Assembly (NCBI GenBank): GCA_002441045.1
Contig: DJWQ01000001.1
Span: 13,991-19,889 of the forward strand
Direction: 5' to 3'
From: Firmicutes bacterium UBA6226
GTDB taxonomy: Bacteria; Bacillota_A; Clostridia; Peptostreptococcales; Acidaminobacteraceae
Length of the DNA: 5,899 nucleotides
This document shows positions 1 to 5,899 of this stretch, one piece after another (position 1 is the first letter of the stretch; every line of letters begins with the position of its first letter). Under the pieces are notes generated by a model. It was given only the letters and a program-made list of their open reading frames with translations. It was not told the origin of the DNA and did not search any database. A program made the translations under genes and the position numbers.

Positions 1-10
1 CGCTATGAAT

Positions 11-42
11 ATAAAAAAGATTTGAGCCTAGACTCAAATCTT
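11..42 (-). terminator. Rho-independent terminator after the FlhB-tail-like gene
   Basis: A perfect 10-bp stem (17-26 paired with 33-42; arm AAGATTTGAG) closes a 6-nt loop. Read on the minus strand it is followed by TTTTTTAT, partly overlapping the stem base. It starts 8 nt past the stop codon of the 83-residue gene, as expected for the end of the minus-strand transcription unit. On the plus strand the hairpin is followed by TTATTATA rather than a T-run, so it is probably one-directional. Confidence 0.88.
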
Positions 43-50
43 ATTATACC

Positions 51-302
51 TTATTTTTGATGGTTCTTGTATGGTAAATTACGTCCTAAAGACTCCGCAG
101 AGCGTTCAATTGCCTCATTAATCTGCCCAATCAACGCGTACAATTGAGGCGGTATCACATCTCTCAAGTCGGATTTCACCATATGTTTCGTTTGTGTGAC
201 ATTTTCATTAAGGGGTATCTGATTTTCTTTTGCTTCCGCAATCAGTTTTTGAGTAAAGCTTTCAAAATCGTCTTCTATCTCATAGGTCTCATAAGGTTTC
301 AT
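51..302 (-). CDS. FlhB C-terminal-domain-like small protein (YlqH-type)
   Basis: An 83-residue soluble protein resembling the cytoplasmic tail of FlhB, the flagellar type III export switch protein, without its membrane part. After an acidic start, residues 13-26 form a helix ending in AKEN. Next come IPLNEN (29-34), matching the family's 'ENNIPI.EN' segment, and VIPPQLYALIGQINEAI (49-65), matching 'EIPPELYxAVAEVLAFI'. B. subtilis YlqH and related orphan FlhB-tail proteins have this form and sit beside a FliK-like gene, as here. The NPTH self-cleavage motif of true FlhB is absent, and so is most of the N-terminal strand ('AP.VVAKG') that usually precedes the helix. The protein has no cysteine. 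ATG overlaps the upstream TGA (ATGA), which suggests translational coupling. The nearest purine-rich site (GGAAAGGGG, 317-325) lies 14 nt away, too far to be ideal. The family call is from motif recognition; the role in export control is inferred. Confidence 0.78.
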   Translation of the reverse strand: MKPYETYEIEDDFESFTQKLIAEAKENQIPLNENVTQTKHMVKSDLRDVIPPQLYALIGQINEAIERSAESLGRNLPYKNHQK

Positions 303-2605
303 ATTTTAAAATCAAACCCCTTTCCTTCATCCGTCATCTTAACCACTCTTCCTTTATCCTCTATTGCACCTGATAAGTGAATCATTTCAGAGGCTTTAAG
401 AGGTTGATCTTGCATGGATGCATCACTAGTATCAAAAGTTAAGCTACCGATATTGAAGCCAAGTTCAGATAAGGTACTCATGACACCACCCAGCTCTGAT
501 TCAAGAACCTCACGATGCTCGGTGGTCACAGTGACATCTAATTGTCCTTGTATAATTTTTACTCTTATTCCAGTAGTACCAAGTGTGTTGAGTTTCATGC
601 CAAAATAGAGCTCAGTATTCTGCCAATCGATTTTCGCGTTTTTACTTGCGCCTTTCATAAAGATCTTAACGTTGCCTAAATCCTCACCATCCATGATTGG
701 TACATTGAAAAAGTAAAAAGGCTGTTTCCCACTTTGTGAGTCATTCATCATTTGTTGTCCATTGAGATTCATTAAATTTTGTTCAGTGGCAGTCACGGTT
801 CGTTCTTGTTTGTCTTCGTTCATCATTTTCAGAAGGATCTCTTTTACGTTGGTATTGCTGCGTTCTTTTAGCGCTTCAAAATCCAGTTTTTCAACCGCAT
901 CGGCAACTTCAACTTCATGATTTAACCCTAAATAGCGCAAGGTTTCAACCACATCTCTTGAAAGCTTATTGCCACTGTTGTTTTGTAACGATTGTCGAAT
1001 GGCTTGGTCTAAGGTACTCTGCTTAGCGTTTTCTACTTTTTCACCTTCACCCAAAGCTTCGAGGATTGCTTCGCCTTTGCTAGAAGCAAATACTTGCAAC
1101 CTTCTTTGGCTGGGTTGAAATTCTATACTCTTAAGGAGTTTAACCCCCTCATTCACCACACTTTGGGCTTCCTTGAGCTTGCCCTGCTGAAGCAATCCAG
1201 CCGCTTTTTCCAGTTCGCTGGACAATGTAATCAACTTTTTCTCAGTAAACATATCCACCATAAGCGTAACATCACTTTTAAGGATAAACTTATTGAGCTT
1301 ATCTATGGCTGTACCAATTTGTGTACTTAACTTCCCAGCATCGGGTTCTAATAATGCAGCCATCTCTGTCTTCATTTGATCAAATGACTGTTTCGCCCTA
1401 ATGGTCGCTTCTGTAGTCTGTTCCACCAAATATGTCTTAAAGTCAAAGGAAGACTGTATACTTTCAAAAACTTCGGTCATTTGTCCGATGACAGTGCTGA
1501 TTGCAGCCTCTATCAGCCTTTCTATATCACCAGCACTCTCAGCTTCTGATGAAGATCCACCGTCTTCTTCTAACGCTAAAGAAGCAGAAGTCTCCCTCTC
1601 GTTTGTTCGCTTAGTGTCAGAACTTTCGCTTGATCGTACACCGATTACATTCGCTTTTGGTCCCATAGACGCTTGACTTAAAGCATTCTTATCTTGATGT
1701 TGATGTTCATTTTCATTCGTCTGGTCCCAAAAAGCTTTGGGATTTGAAACAGAACCAACAGTTGCTTCCCCCTTTGTTGCATTAGCAATAGTATCGCTAA
1801 GTTCATCTTCAATTGCGTTCTCAATTTTGCTAACGCTAATTGGGTCTTTGGATAAACTGGCTGTCGCATCATTCGTTGCTGCATTACTTGTCATCAGGAT
1901 TTCAAGCTGCTTTTCGATTAAGGAAATAAGCTTATCACTTAAGTTGTTTCCTTGGCTTAATTTAGATAGAATTTCTTCTTTTGAAAGACTTTCGAAAACT
2001 TTCTTTAATGCAGAAAGCACTTCAATCGTGCTTTTTAAGTCAGAAACAGATGAAGAAAGTAACTTGGATGCGCTATTGGCATCTGAACCTGACTGTGAAA
2101 GGAACATTTTAGCCAGTATTTTAACTGCATCTTTAATGGACACGCCCTCTTTGACCAACTGCTTTAAGGTTTCCGTCAGATTTTTAGGAAGCTCTAAACG
2201 ATCGATCAAATCAAGTGTTTCAGCTTTAGTCAGTGGGGTCTCAGCCGTTGGCATTTCTGTCAACGATGCCACCACCTCTTGATCGTGATCAAGTGCCTGG
2301 GAAATGGCCTGTAGGTTTTCTTCACTTGGCGATATGCCTTTGTAAAGTGCAATATCGATAGACATCAATTGATTGTCTTTTGATGCACTGCTGTTCTTCA
2401 AAAAAGACTGAATGCCCTTGACCTCATCTGAGGTAGGGCTCATCTGGTATTTATCATATAGAGAAGCTACCGAACTCGGTAGCTCTTTTTTATAATCCTG
2501 AAGCAAGGTTTCACTCACTGATTTATCAGTTTGAACACCCACTGTCGTTTGAGTAGTTGCTTTTGCTGCCGATTGAATGTTTTGTAAAAATGCACTGATT
2601 TTCAT
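299..2605 (-). CDS. FliK-like protein with flagellar hook-length-control C-terminal domain
   Basis: A 768-residue protein with no signal peptide, no membrane segment and no cysteine. Residues 1 to about 325 are mostly helical and rich in Ser, Lys, Leu and Glu. About 330-358 is a low-complexity Ser/Glu/Gly linker, and about 360-600 is again helical with coiled-coil character. The C-terminal part, from about 629, looks like the Flg_hook (FliK C-terminal) fold: FFNVPIMDGEDLGNVKIFM (633-651), then LNTLGTTGIRVKI (672-684), and a helix with ESELGGVMSTLSELGF (702-717). In FliK this domain measures hook length and binds the FlhB cytoplasmic domain; the N-terminal part is exported. The next gene encodes exactly such an FlhB tail, overlapping by 4 nt, which supports the call. 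The start is fixed by AGAGGTG at 2611-2617, 5 nt upstream. A candidate sigma-28 promoter lies just before it. At 768 residues it is much longer than typical FliK (about 400). It may be a YlqG-type paralogue rather than the main FliK; the visible sequence cannot decide. Confidence 0.75.
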   Translation of the reverse strand: MKISAFLQNIQSAAKATTQTTVGVQTDKSVSETLLQDYKKELPSSVASLYDKYQMSPTSDEVKGIQSFLKNSSASKDNQLMSIDIALYKGISPSEENLQAISQALDHDQEVVASLTEMPTAETPLTKAETLDLIDRLELPKNLTETLKQLVKEGVSIKDAVKILAKMFLSQSGSDANSASKLLSSSVSDLKSTIEVLSALKKVFESLSKEEILSKLSQGNNLSDKLISLIEKQLEILMTSNAATNDATASLSKDPISVSKIENAIEDELSDTIANATKGEATVGSVSNPKAFWDQTNENEHQHQDKNALSQASMGPKANVIGVRSSESSDTKRTNERETSASLALEEDGGSSSEAESAGDIERLIEAAISTVIGQMTEVFESIQSSFDFKTYLVEQTTEATIRAKQSFDQMKTEMAALLEPDAGKLSTQIGTAIDKLNKFILKSDVTLMVDMFTEKKLITLSSELEKAAGLLQQGKLKEAQSVVNEGVKLLKSIEFQPSQRRLQVFASSKGEAILEALGEGEKVENAKQSTLDQAIRQSLQNNSGNKLSRDVVETLRYLGLNHEVEVADAVEKLDFEALKERSNTNVKEILLKMMNEDKQERTVTATEQNLMNLNGQQMMNDSQSGKQPFYFFNVPIMDGEDLGNVKIFMKGASKNAKIDWQNTELYFGMKLNTLGTTGIRVKIIQGQLDVTVTTEHREVLESELGGVMSTLSELGFNIGSLTFDTSDASMQDQPLKASEMIHLSGAIEDKGRVVKMTDEGKGFDFKI
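2465..2491 (+). terminator. Terminator-like hairpin inside the FliK-like gene, antisense direction
   Basis: AGCTACCG (2465-2472) and CGGTAGCT (2477-2484) form a perfect 8-bp stem with an AACT loop. On the plus strand the stem is followed by CTTTTTT. This is a textbook intrinsic terminator shape, but it lies within codons about 39-47 of the minus-strand gene and points against it. On the minus strand it has no T-run, so it should not stop sense transcription. It could end an antisense transcript or act as a hairpin early in the mRNA. It may also be chance, since the arms encode ordinary residues (E-L-P-S-S-V-A-S). Confidence 0.45.
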
Positions 2606-2664
2606 CTGTTCACCTCTGAAATGACGATGGTAATTAAGGATACACCCATGGTCTCTTTACAAAC

Positions 2665-2692
2665 ATATCGGCAAAATATGGCTTAACCCTTA
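2665..2692 (-). promoter_or_regulatory. Candidate sigma-28 (SigD/FliA-type) promoter for the FliK-like gene
   Basis: On the minus strand GCCGATAT (2672 to 2665) is an exact match to the Bacillota sigma-28 -10 element. TAAG (2692 to 2689), 3 of 4 matches to the TAAA -35 core, lies 16 nt upstream, against a usual spacing of about 15. Transcription would begin near 2658 and leave a leader of about 50 nt ahead of the AGAGGTG ribosome binding site. The -35 falls just inside the end of the transporter gene. A flagellar-class promoter in front of a FliK-like gene fits functionally. It is unproven, and the -35 is imperfect. Confidence 0.55.
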
Positions 2693-3594
2693 GCGGTTAA
2701 TTCACTTTTTAAGGCTTGCTGCTTATCGTAGACCGTCGTAACAGTCACCGATAGCATGACAAAAGCGCCTCCTACGAGTTGCTTGAAGGTCACTGCTTGA
2801 CCCATGTAGAAGTAACTAAATATAATCGTTACAATCGGTAAGAAGTTGATAAAAATCGACGATTCCGTCACACCCAGTAGATCCATTGCTTTTGCATAGT
2901 AGTAAAAACCAAGTACTGAAGCGAAAACGCTTAAAAACACAAGATGTAAAACCGTTTCTACATTGATTTCAGACCAAAGATTGTGTTCAAAAGGCACTGC
3001 CAATAAGAAAAATGGCAAGCTATATAAAAACTGATAATACACAATGGTCAAATAGCTGTACTTTGCAAATAAAGGTTTAGATGCCATAGAGTAAATCACC
3101 CAAGAGATTACGGCACCGATCATCATCAGGTAGCCAATGGATTCTTCAATTTTAAAGAACTCATTCCACCTTAAATCGACGATGAGAAGTACGCCGATTA
3201 TCGAAGCCAATATGGCCAAAGCGTCCACCCATTTTACCACGCGTTTATAGATAATCGCTTCAAATATTAATGTGAACATCGGTATTGCAGCTATGATTAA
3301 AGCGGATGGAGATGCTGAAATATACTTAATACCGGTGTTTTCAAAGAAGAAGTAAATGGCGATGCCAACCCCACCTGCAATCACAAATAAAAAGTGATCC
3401 TTTTTATCGATTTTAAGTGGTGTTTTCGTCGCACGCATAACACCATATAAGATTGCTGTTGAAATGACAAAGCGAATCGCACCAATCGTCATAGCACCCA
3501 AATAACCTAATAAAAACTCTGTACTTACAAAAGAGATTCCCCATGCGATGACAGGAATCATTACACTTAATAAACCTTTAGTCTTGCGATTCAT
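2683..3594 (-). CDS. EamA/DMT-superfamily membrane transporter
   Basis: A 303-residue inner-membrane protein of the drug/metabolite transporter superfamily, with about ten hydrophobic segments (roughly 8-28, 33-53, 68-85, 92-112, 122-140, 152-171, 182-201, 213-235, 244-264, 270-289). They form two EamA repeats (about 8-140 and 152-289). Each repeat carries a recognisable signature: TGIKYISASPSALI (87-100) with IPMFTLIFEAII (104-115) in the first, and GVTESSIFINFLPIV (241-255) with a following TFKQLVGGAFVML (269-281) in the second. Length and topology are standard for the family. The substrate cannot be read from sequence; relatives export amino acids, metabolites or toxic compounds. The start at 3594 is chosen because AGGGGG (3599-3604) sits 4 nt upstream and the protein then begins MNRKTKGLL. 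The frame stays open to 3666, but that extension is polar, overlaps the flavoprotein gene and has no family match. It begins 11 nt after the flavoprotein stop, so the two are probably co-transcribed. Confidence 0.9.
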   Translation of the reverse strand: MNRKTKGLLSVMIPVIAWGISFVSTEFLLGYLGAMTIGAIRFVISTAILYGVMRATKTPLKIDKKDHFLFVIAGGVGIAIYFFFENTGIKYISASPSALIIAAIPMFTLIFEAIIYKRVVKWVDALAILASIIGVLLIVDLRWNEFFKIEESIGYLMMIGAVISWVIYSMASKPLFAKYSYLTIVYYQFLYSLPFFLLAVPFEHNLWSEINVETVLHLVFLSVFASVLGFYYYAKAMDLLGVTESSIFINFLPIVTIIFSYFYMGQAVTFKQLVGGAFVMLSVTVTTVYDKQQALKSELTAKG

Positions 3595-3605
3595 AAGTCC
3601 CCCTA

Positions 3606-4832
3606 TTATGTCTGTATTTTTTTCTTTATATCGGAAGCAACTGCAACTGCAGAGGAAAAAGCCCACTGCAAATTATAGCCACCTGTATCACCATCAATAT
3701 CGAGCACTTCACCTGCAAAATATAAATTTTCGACATTCTTTGACATCAAAGTTTTAGAAGAGACTTCCTCTAAGCTGACACCACCCACAGTTACCATCGC
3801 TTGTTGATAGCCGATTAAATTTTCAAGTTCTAGTGGATATGCCAATAATAAAGACAGCAACCTTTTTCTAAGCAGTTTATCAACATTGCCAAGTTTCATT
3901 TGTGACATGCCTTGAATCTCTAATTCTTTTTCCAAAGTATCGACGATGAAATTTTTAAACGTATCGGTGATTTCTAGCTGATTTAACCAAAACGCAAGCG
4001 GTTTTTCACCATTTTGGTTCACTGCCTGTAAAAATTCCATTTCAATAATTTCTTGTGATTTGCCTAAAAAGTTAACTTTAAGTTGATCACCTGGATACAG
4101 CCATCTTGAATGGTTGAGAATGACCGGACCACTTAGCCCAAAATGTGTAATCAACAAATCACCTCTGATTTGACGGTTGGTTTTAGGTCCGTTACAAGTC
4201 ACGATTACGTTTTTAAAGGTTTGACCTTGTAAAGCTAACAATGTTTTTTCTCTTGTGACCACACCCGTCAAACCAGGTTTGGGAGGTACTATGCTATGCC
4301 CCAGTGCCTGAGCAAGTGAATAGCCGTCGCCCGTACTTCCCATCGTCGGATAGCTTTTGCCACCAGTAGCGATGATCACATATTTAGCTTTAAATGCTTC
4401 CCCTGTCTCGAGAGAGATGACAAAGCCAGTTTCAGTATGATCTATTGATTTGACGTTAGATTGATAACGAATCTGCTGAACTTGACGCATGAGTGCCATA
4501 ACGACATCCTTTGCATTTAATGAAGCGGGAAATACCTTGCCATCTTCCCTCGCCATCGTTTTTAGTCCAAGCGACTCAAAATAGGCAATCACTGCTTTGT
4601 TGTCATGCGACTTAAGTGCAGGCTTAACAAAGCTTTTGTGATCGCCGTAGCGTTCGTAAAAAGCACTGATATAGCCGCTATGCGTCAGGTTGCATTGTCC
4701 CGATCCAGAAGCGAGCATTTTTATACCTGGTCGATTGTTCTTCTCAAGAATTAATACATTGACGCCATTGAGGTGTGCGCCAAGGTAAAGTCCGGCTGCA
4801 CCTGCGCCAACGATAATTACATCATATGTCAT
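3606..4832 (-). CDS. FAD-binding oxidoreductase, HI0933/BaiN-like family
   Basis: A 408-residue cytoplasmic flavoprotein of the HI0933-like family, often labelled 'aminoacetone oxidase family FAD-binding enzyme' or 'NAD(P)/FAD-dependent oxidoreductase'. The N-terminal Rossmann fold is VIIVGAGAAGL (5-15), with acidic E30 ending the second strand for the FAD ribose. Then come ASGSGQCNLTH (41-51), the family's 'SGGGRCN' motif in variant form, ATGGKSYPTMGSTGDGY (155-171), THFGLSGPVIL (229-239) and the C-terminal FAD motif YFAGEVLDIDGDTGGYNLQ (371-389). All expected blocks are present and the length is normal. One member, clostridial BaiN, reduces bile-acid intermediates, but most are uncharacterised, so no substrate is given. 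The start at 4832 has AGAGGAG at 4839-4845, 6 nt upstream, and yields MTYDVII directly. An in-frame TTG at 4892 would add 20 unrelated residues and lies inside the proposed promoter. It is probably the first gene of a unit with the transporter. Confidence 0.92.
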   Translation of the reverse strand: MTYDVIIVGAGAAGLYLGAHLNGVNVLILEKNNRPGIKMLASGSGQCNLTHSGYISAFYERYGDHKSFVKPALKSHDNKAVIAYFESLGLKTMAREDGKVFPASLNAKDVVMALMRQVQQIRYQSNVKSIDHTETGFVISLETGEAFKAKYVIIATGGKSYPTMGSTGDGYSLAQALGHSIVPPKPGLTGVVTREKTLLALQGQTFKNVIVTCNGPKTNRQIRGDLLITHFGLSGPVILNHSRWLYPGDQLKVNFLGKSQEIIEMEFLQAVNQNGEKPLAFWLNQLEITDTFKNFIVDTLEKELEIQGMSQMKLGNVDKLLRKRLLSLLLAYPLELENLIGYQQAMVTVGGVSLEEVSSKTLMSKNVENLYFAGEVLDIDGDTGGYNLQWAFSSAVAVASDIKKKIQT

Positions 4833-4863
4833 CTGATACTCCTCTAACGAAATCACTATCTCC

Positions 4864-4892
4864 ATTGTATTGATTTTATGGCAATGTTTCAA
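4864..4892 (-). promoter_or_regulatory. Sigma-A-type promoter for the flavoprotein-transporter unit
   Basis: On the minus strand TTGAAA (4892 to 4887) and TACAAT (4869 to 4864) are separated by exactly 17 nt, each one base away from consensus. Transcription would start near 4857, leaving about 25 nt before the start codon with AGAGGAG inside it. A second -10-like TATAAT (4898 to 4893) has only a poor -35 and is a weaker alternative. Confidence 0.65.
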
Positions 4893-4902
4893 ATTATAAT
4901 TT
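4891..4902. repeat. 12-bp perfect palindrome between divergent genes
   Basis: AAATTATAATTT reads the same on both strands. It overlaps the -35 of the minus-strand promoter and lies upstream of the plus-strand -10. It could be an operator for a dimeric regulator, but in AT-rich intergenic DNA a palindrome of this composition can easily arise by chance. Confidence 0.3.
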
Positions 4903-4928
4903 ATTCATTATTACAAAAAGGTTATAAT
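4900..4928 (+). promoter_or_regulatory. Candidate promoter for the BrxD-like gene
   Basis: A perfect -10 TATAAT at 4923-4928 has TTTATT (4900-4905) 17 nt upstream as a poor -35 (3 of 6 matches). Transcription would start near 4935, about 38 nt before the TTG start. Another TATAAT at 4895-4900 with TTGATT (4870-4875) has a long 19-nt spacer. The weak -35 may mean that an activator is needed or that expression is low. Confidence 0.45.
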
Positions 4929-4958
4929 AGGGATATTACGTTCTAGTTCACTGTACCT

Positions 4959-4967
4959 AAAGGAGGT
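4959..4967 (+). promoter_or_regulatory. Strong ribosome binding site that fixes a TTG start
   Basis: AAAGGAGGT is a near-perfect Shine-Dalgarno sequence ending 5 nt before TTG at 4973. The first in-frame ATG (5003) has no such site, and codons 2-10 already fit the helix expected at the start of the family. TTG is therefore the preferred start. Confidence 0.85.
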
Positions 4968-4972
4968 CCCGA

Positions 4973-5899
4973 TTGCTATTATCAAATGAAGAAGCCCTCA
5001 GAATGATCAATGCGTTGAGAAGCGGCACGTCGCCTATTAACTACTCTGAGACCATCTTATCTGGCAGAGATGCAGAGATGGATTCGTTTAAGCACGCACT
5101 TCATTTGCTTGGGAAAGGTGCTGGTATGGTCAAGCTCATAACTGGACCCTTTGGGGTGGGAAAATCACTTCTTGTCAATACGTATAAGCAAGCTGCCATC
5201 AATGAGGATTTTATCATCGCTTCTTTTCAAGTCAACAATGGTTTTAGACTGAACAAAATAGAAGACCTGTATTATGCGATTATGCATAATCTTTATTTGA
5301 AAAGCAAGCCCAATATGAAAGTATCCTTTGAAGATATCTTTGACTTATGGATCGAAAATTTACAAAATGCCCCTTTTTCTGATCGAAAACGATTTGAGGT
5401 CAACACTGTTTGCCAAGAGCTCTCAAAATATAACATGAACTATGCAAGGGCTTTTTTAAGCTTTATGCGTGGGCGTATTCAGCGCAATCAGGAGATGACC
5501 AACGTTTCCTGTGCATGGCTTACCGGAGAAAAAAACATTCCATATGAACTCAAACAGAAGTACGAACTCGTCGGCGCAGTTGATAAGACAAACACCATGG
5601 ATTTCTTACGCGCATTTATAAAGCTAATTACTTTACTAGACTATAAAGGGCTCGTCGTTTTCATCGATGAAATCGATCAAGTGACTGGTGAGAGAAGTGA
5701 TTTGAGACAGGTGGGTTATAACAACCTCAAGCATCTAATCGACTTATCTACATCTGGTGAAATGAAGCATGTCATGTTTGTATTTTCAGGCACAGAGAAC
5801 ATTCTTCAAGACCGAGAAAAAGGAATTTTAAGCAACGTCCCATTATCACAAAGATTAAATCTACATCCTGATCAGCCATTGAGTGGCAATGAAAACCTA
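4973..5899 (+). CDS. BrxD-like P-loop ATPase (BREX ATP-binding domain, DUF2791), 3' end outside window
   Basis: The first 309 residues of an ATPase that continues past the right edge with no internal stop. An N-terminal helix, EEALRMINALRSGTSP (6-21), matches the 'A..IVEALRSGVPP' opening of the DUF2791/BrxD family. The Walker A motif is GPFGVGKS (58-65) and the Walker B motif is VVFIDEID (228-235). Next come ERSDLRQVGYNNLKHLID (240-257), the family's 'RSD.R..G...L..LID' block, a sensor-like strand ending in FSGTENIL (271-278), and PLSQRL (290-295) with R294 as a possible arginine finger. About 165 mostly helical residues separate the Walker motifs, which is wide for a generic AAA+ protein but fits my recollection of this family. 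BrxD is part of some BREX phage-defence systems, and related ATPases also occur in other predicted defence cassettes. Members are usually about 430-450 residues, so roughly a third is missing. The family call is confident; membership of a BREX or other defence system is inferred, because no partner gene is visible. Confidence 0.85.
   Translation, partial: MLLSNEEALRMINALRSGTSPINYSETILSGRDAEMDSFKHALHLLGKGAGMVKLITGPFGVGKSLLVNTYKQAAINEDFIIASFQVNNGFRLNKIEDLYYAIMHNLYLKSKPNMKVSFEDIFDLWIENLQNAPFSDRKRFEVNTVCQELSKYNMNYARAFLSFMRGRIQRNQEMTNVSCAWLTGEKNIPYELKQKYELVGAVDKTNTMDFLRAFIKLITLLDYKGLVVFIDEIDQVTGERSDLRQVGYNNLKHLIDLSTSGEMKHVMFVFSGTENILQDREKGILSNVPLSQRLNLHPDQPLSGNENL

Noticed and set aside
1737..2282. 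A plus-strand open frame of 181 codons opposite the FliK-like gene
   Set aside because: It is wholly antisense to a gene with a clear start, ribosome binding site and recognisable C-terminal domain. Its Ser/Leu-rich composition is what reverse reading of that gene produces, and no ribosome binding site was seen.
2278..2293. Near-palindrome CTTGATC-GT-GATCAAG inside the FliK-like gene
   Set aside because: It is explained by the codons for L-D-H-D-Q, has a 2-nt loop too small for a stable hairpin and has no adjacent signal.
2683..2700. Inverted repeat TTAACC...GGTTAA spanning the transporter stop codon
   Set aside because: The stem is only 6 bp and AT-rich, with no T-run after it on the minus strand, so I do not call it a terminator.
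3595..3666. N-terminal extension of the transporter (24 residues, Cys-rich)
   Set aside because: It overlaps the end of the flavoprotein gene and shows no family similarity. The internal ATG at 3594 has a good ribosome binding site and gives a standard-length EamA protein.
4833..4892. N-terminal extension of the flavoprotein from a TTG codon
   Set aside because: The extra 20 residues precede the normal FAD-binding start and would overlap the proposed promoter. The ATG at 4832 has a well-placed AGAGGAG.

Overview
The window looks like a stretch of chromosome from a flagellated, low-GC Gram-positive bacterium (Bacillota, probably clostridial). The evidence is the moderately AT-rich sequence, strong AGGAGG-type ribosome binding sites, a TTG start codon, a sigma-28-type promoter whose -10 matches the motile Bacillota form, and a FliK-like/FlhB-tail-like gene pair of the kind B. 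subtilis calls ylqG/ylqH. I cannot assign a genus from sequence alone.

Layout. Four genes on the minus strand run from right to left: a flavoprotein of the HI0933/BaiN-like family (start 4832), an EamA/DMT membrane transporter (start 3594, 11 nt after the flavoprotein), a 768-residue FliK-like protein (start 2605) and an 83-residue FlhB C-terminal-domain-like protein (start 302, overlapping by 4 nt). A rho-independent terminator at 11-42 closes the series. The first two genes appear to share a sigma-A-type promoter at 4864-4892. The last two have their own candidate sigma-28 promoter at 2665-2692, so this gene string probably holds two transcription units with different regulation. On the plus strand, diverging from the flavoprotein gene, a TTG-started gene begins at 4973 and runs off the right edge (309 codons visible). 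It encodes a P-loop ATPase that I recognise as the BrxD-like/DUF2791 family, called 'BREX system ATP-binding domain'.

How the parts relate. The FliK-like and FlhB-tail-like proteins should work together: in flagellar type III export, the FliK C-terminal domain contacts the cytoplasmic domain of FlhB to switch substrate class. Both appear here as free-standing, cysteine-free variants away from any other visible flagellar gene. The flavoprotein and transporter are ordinary metabolic or unknown-substrate genes. The BrxD-like ATPase may be the first gene of a phage-defence-type cassette that continues beyond the window. That is the most promising lead here, but its partners are not visible.

No RNA gene, insertion sequence, CRISPR array or attachment site was seen. 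The only non-coding stretches are 1-50, 2606-2682, 3595-3605 and 4833-4972.
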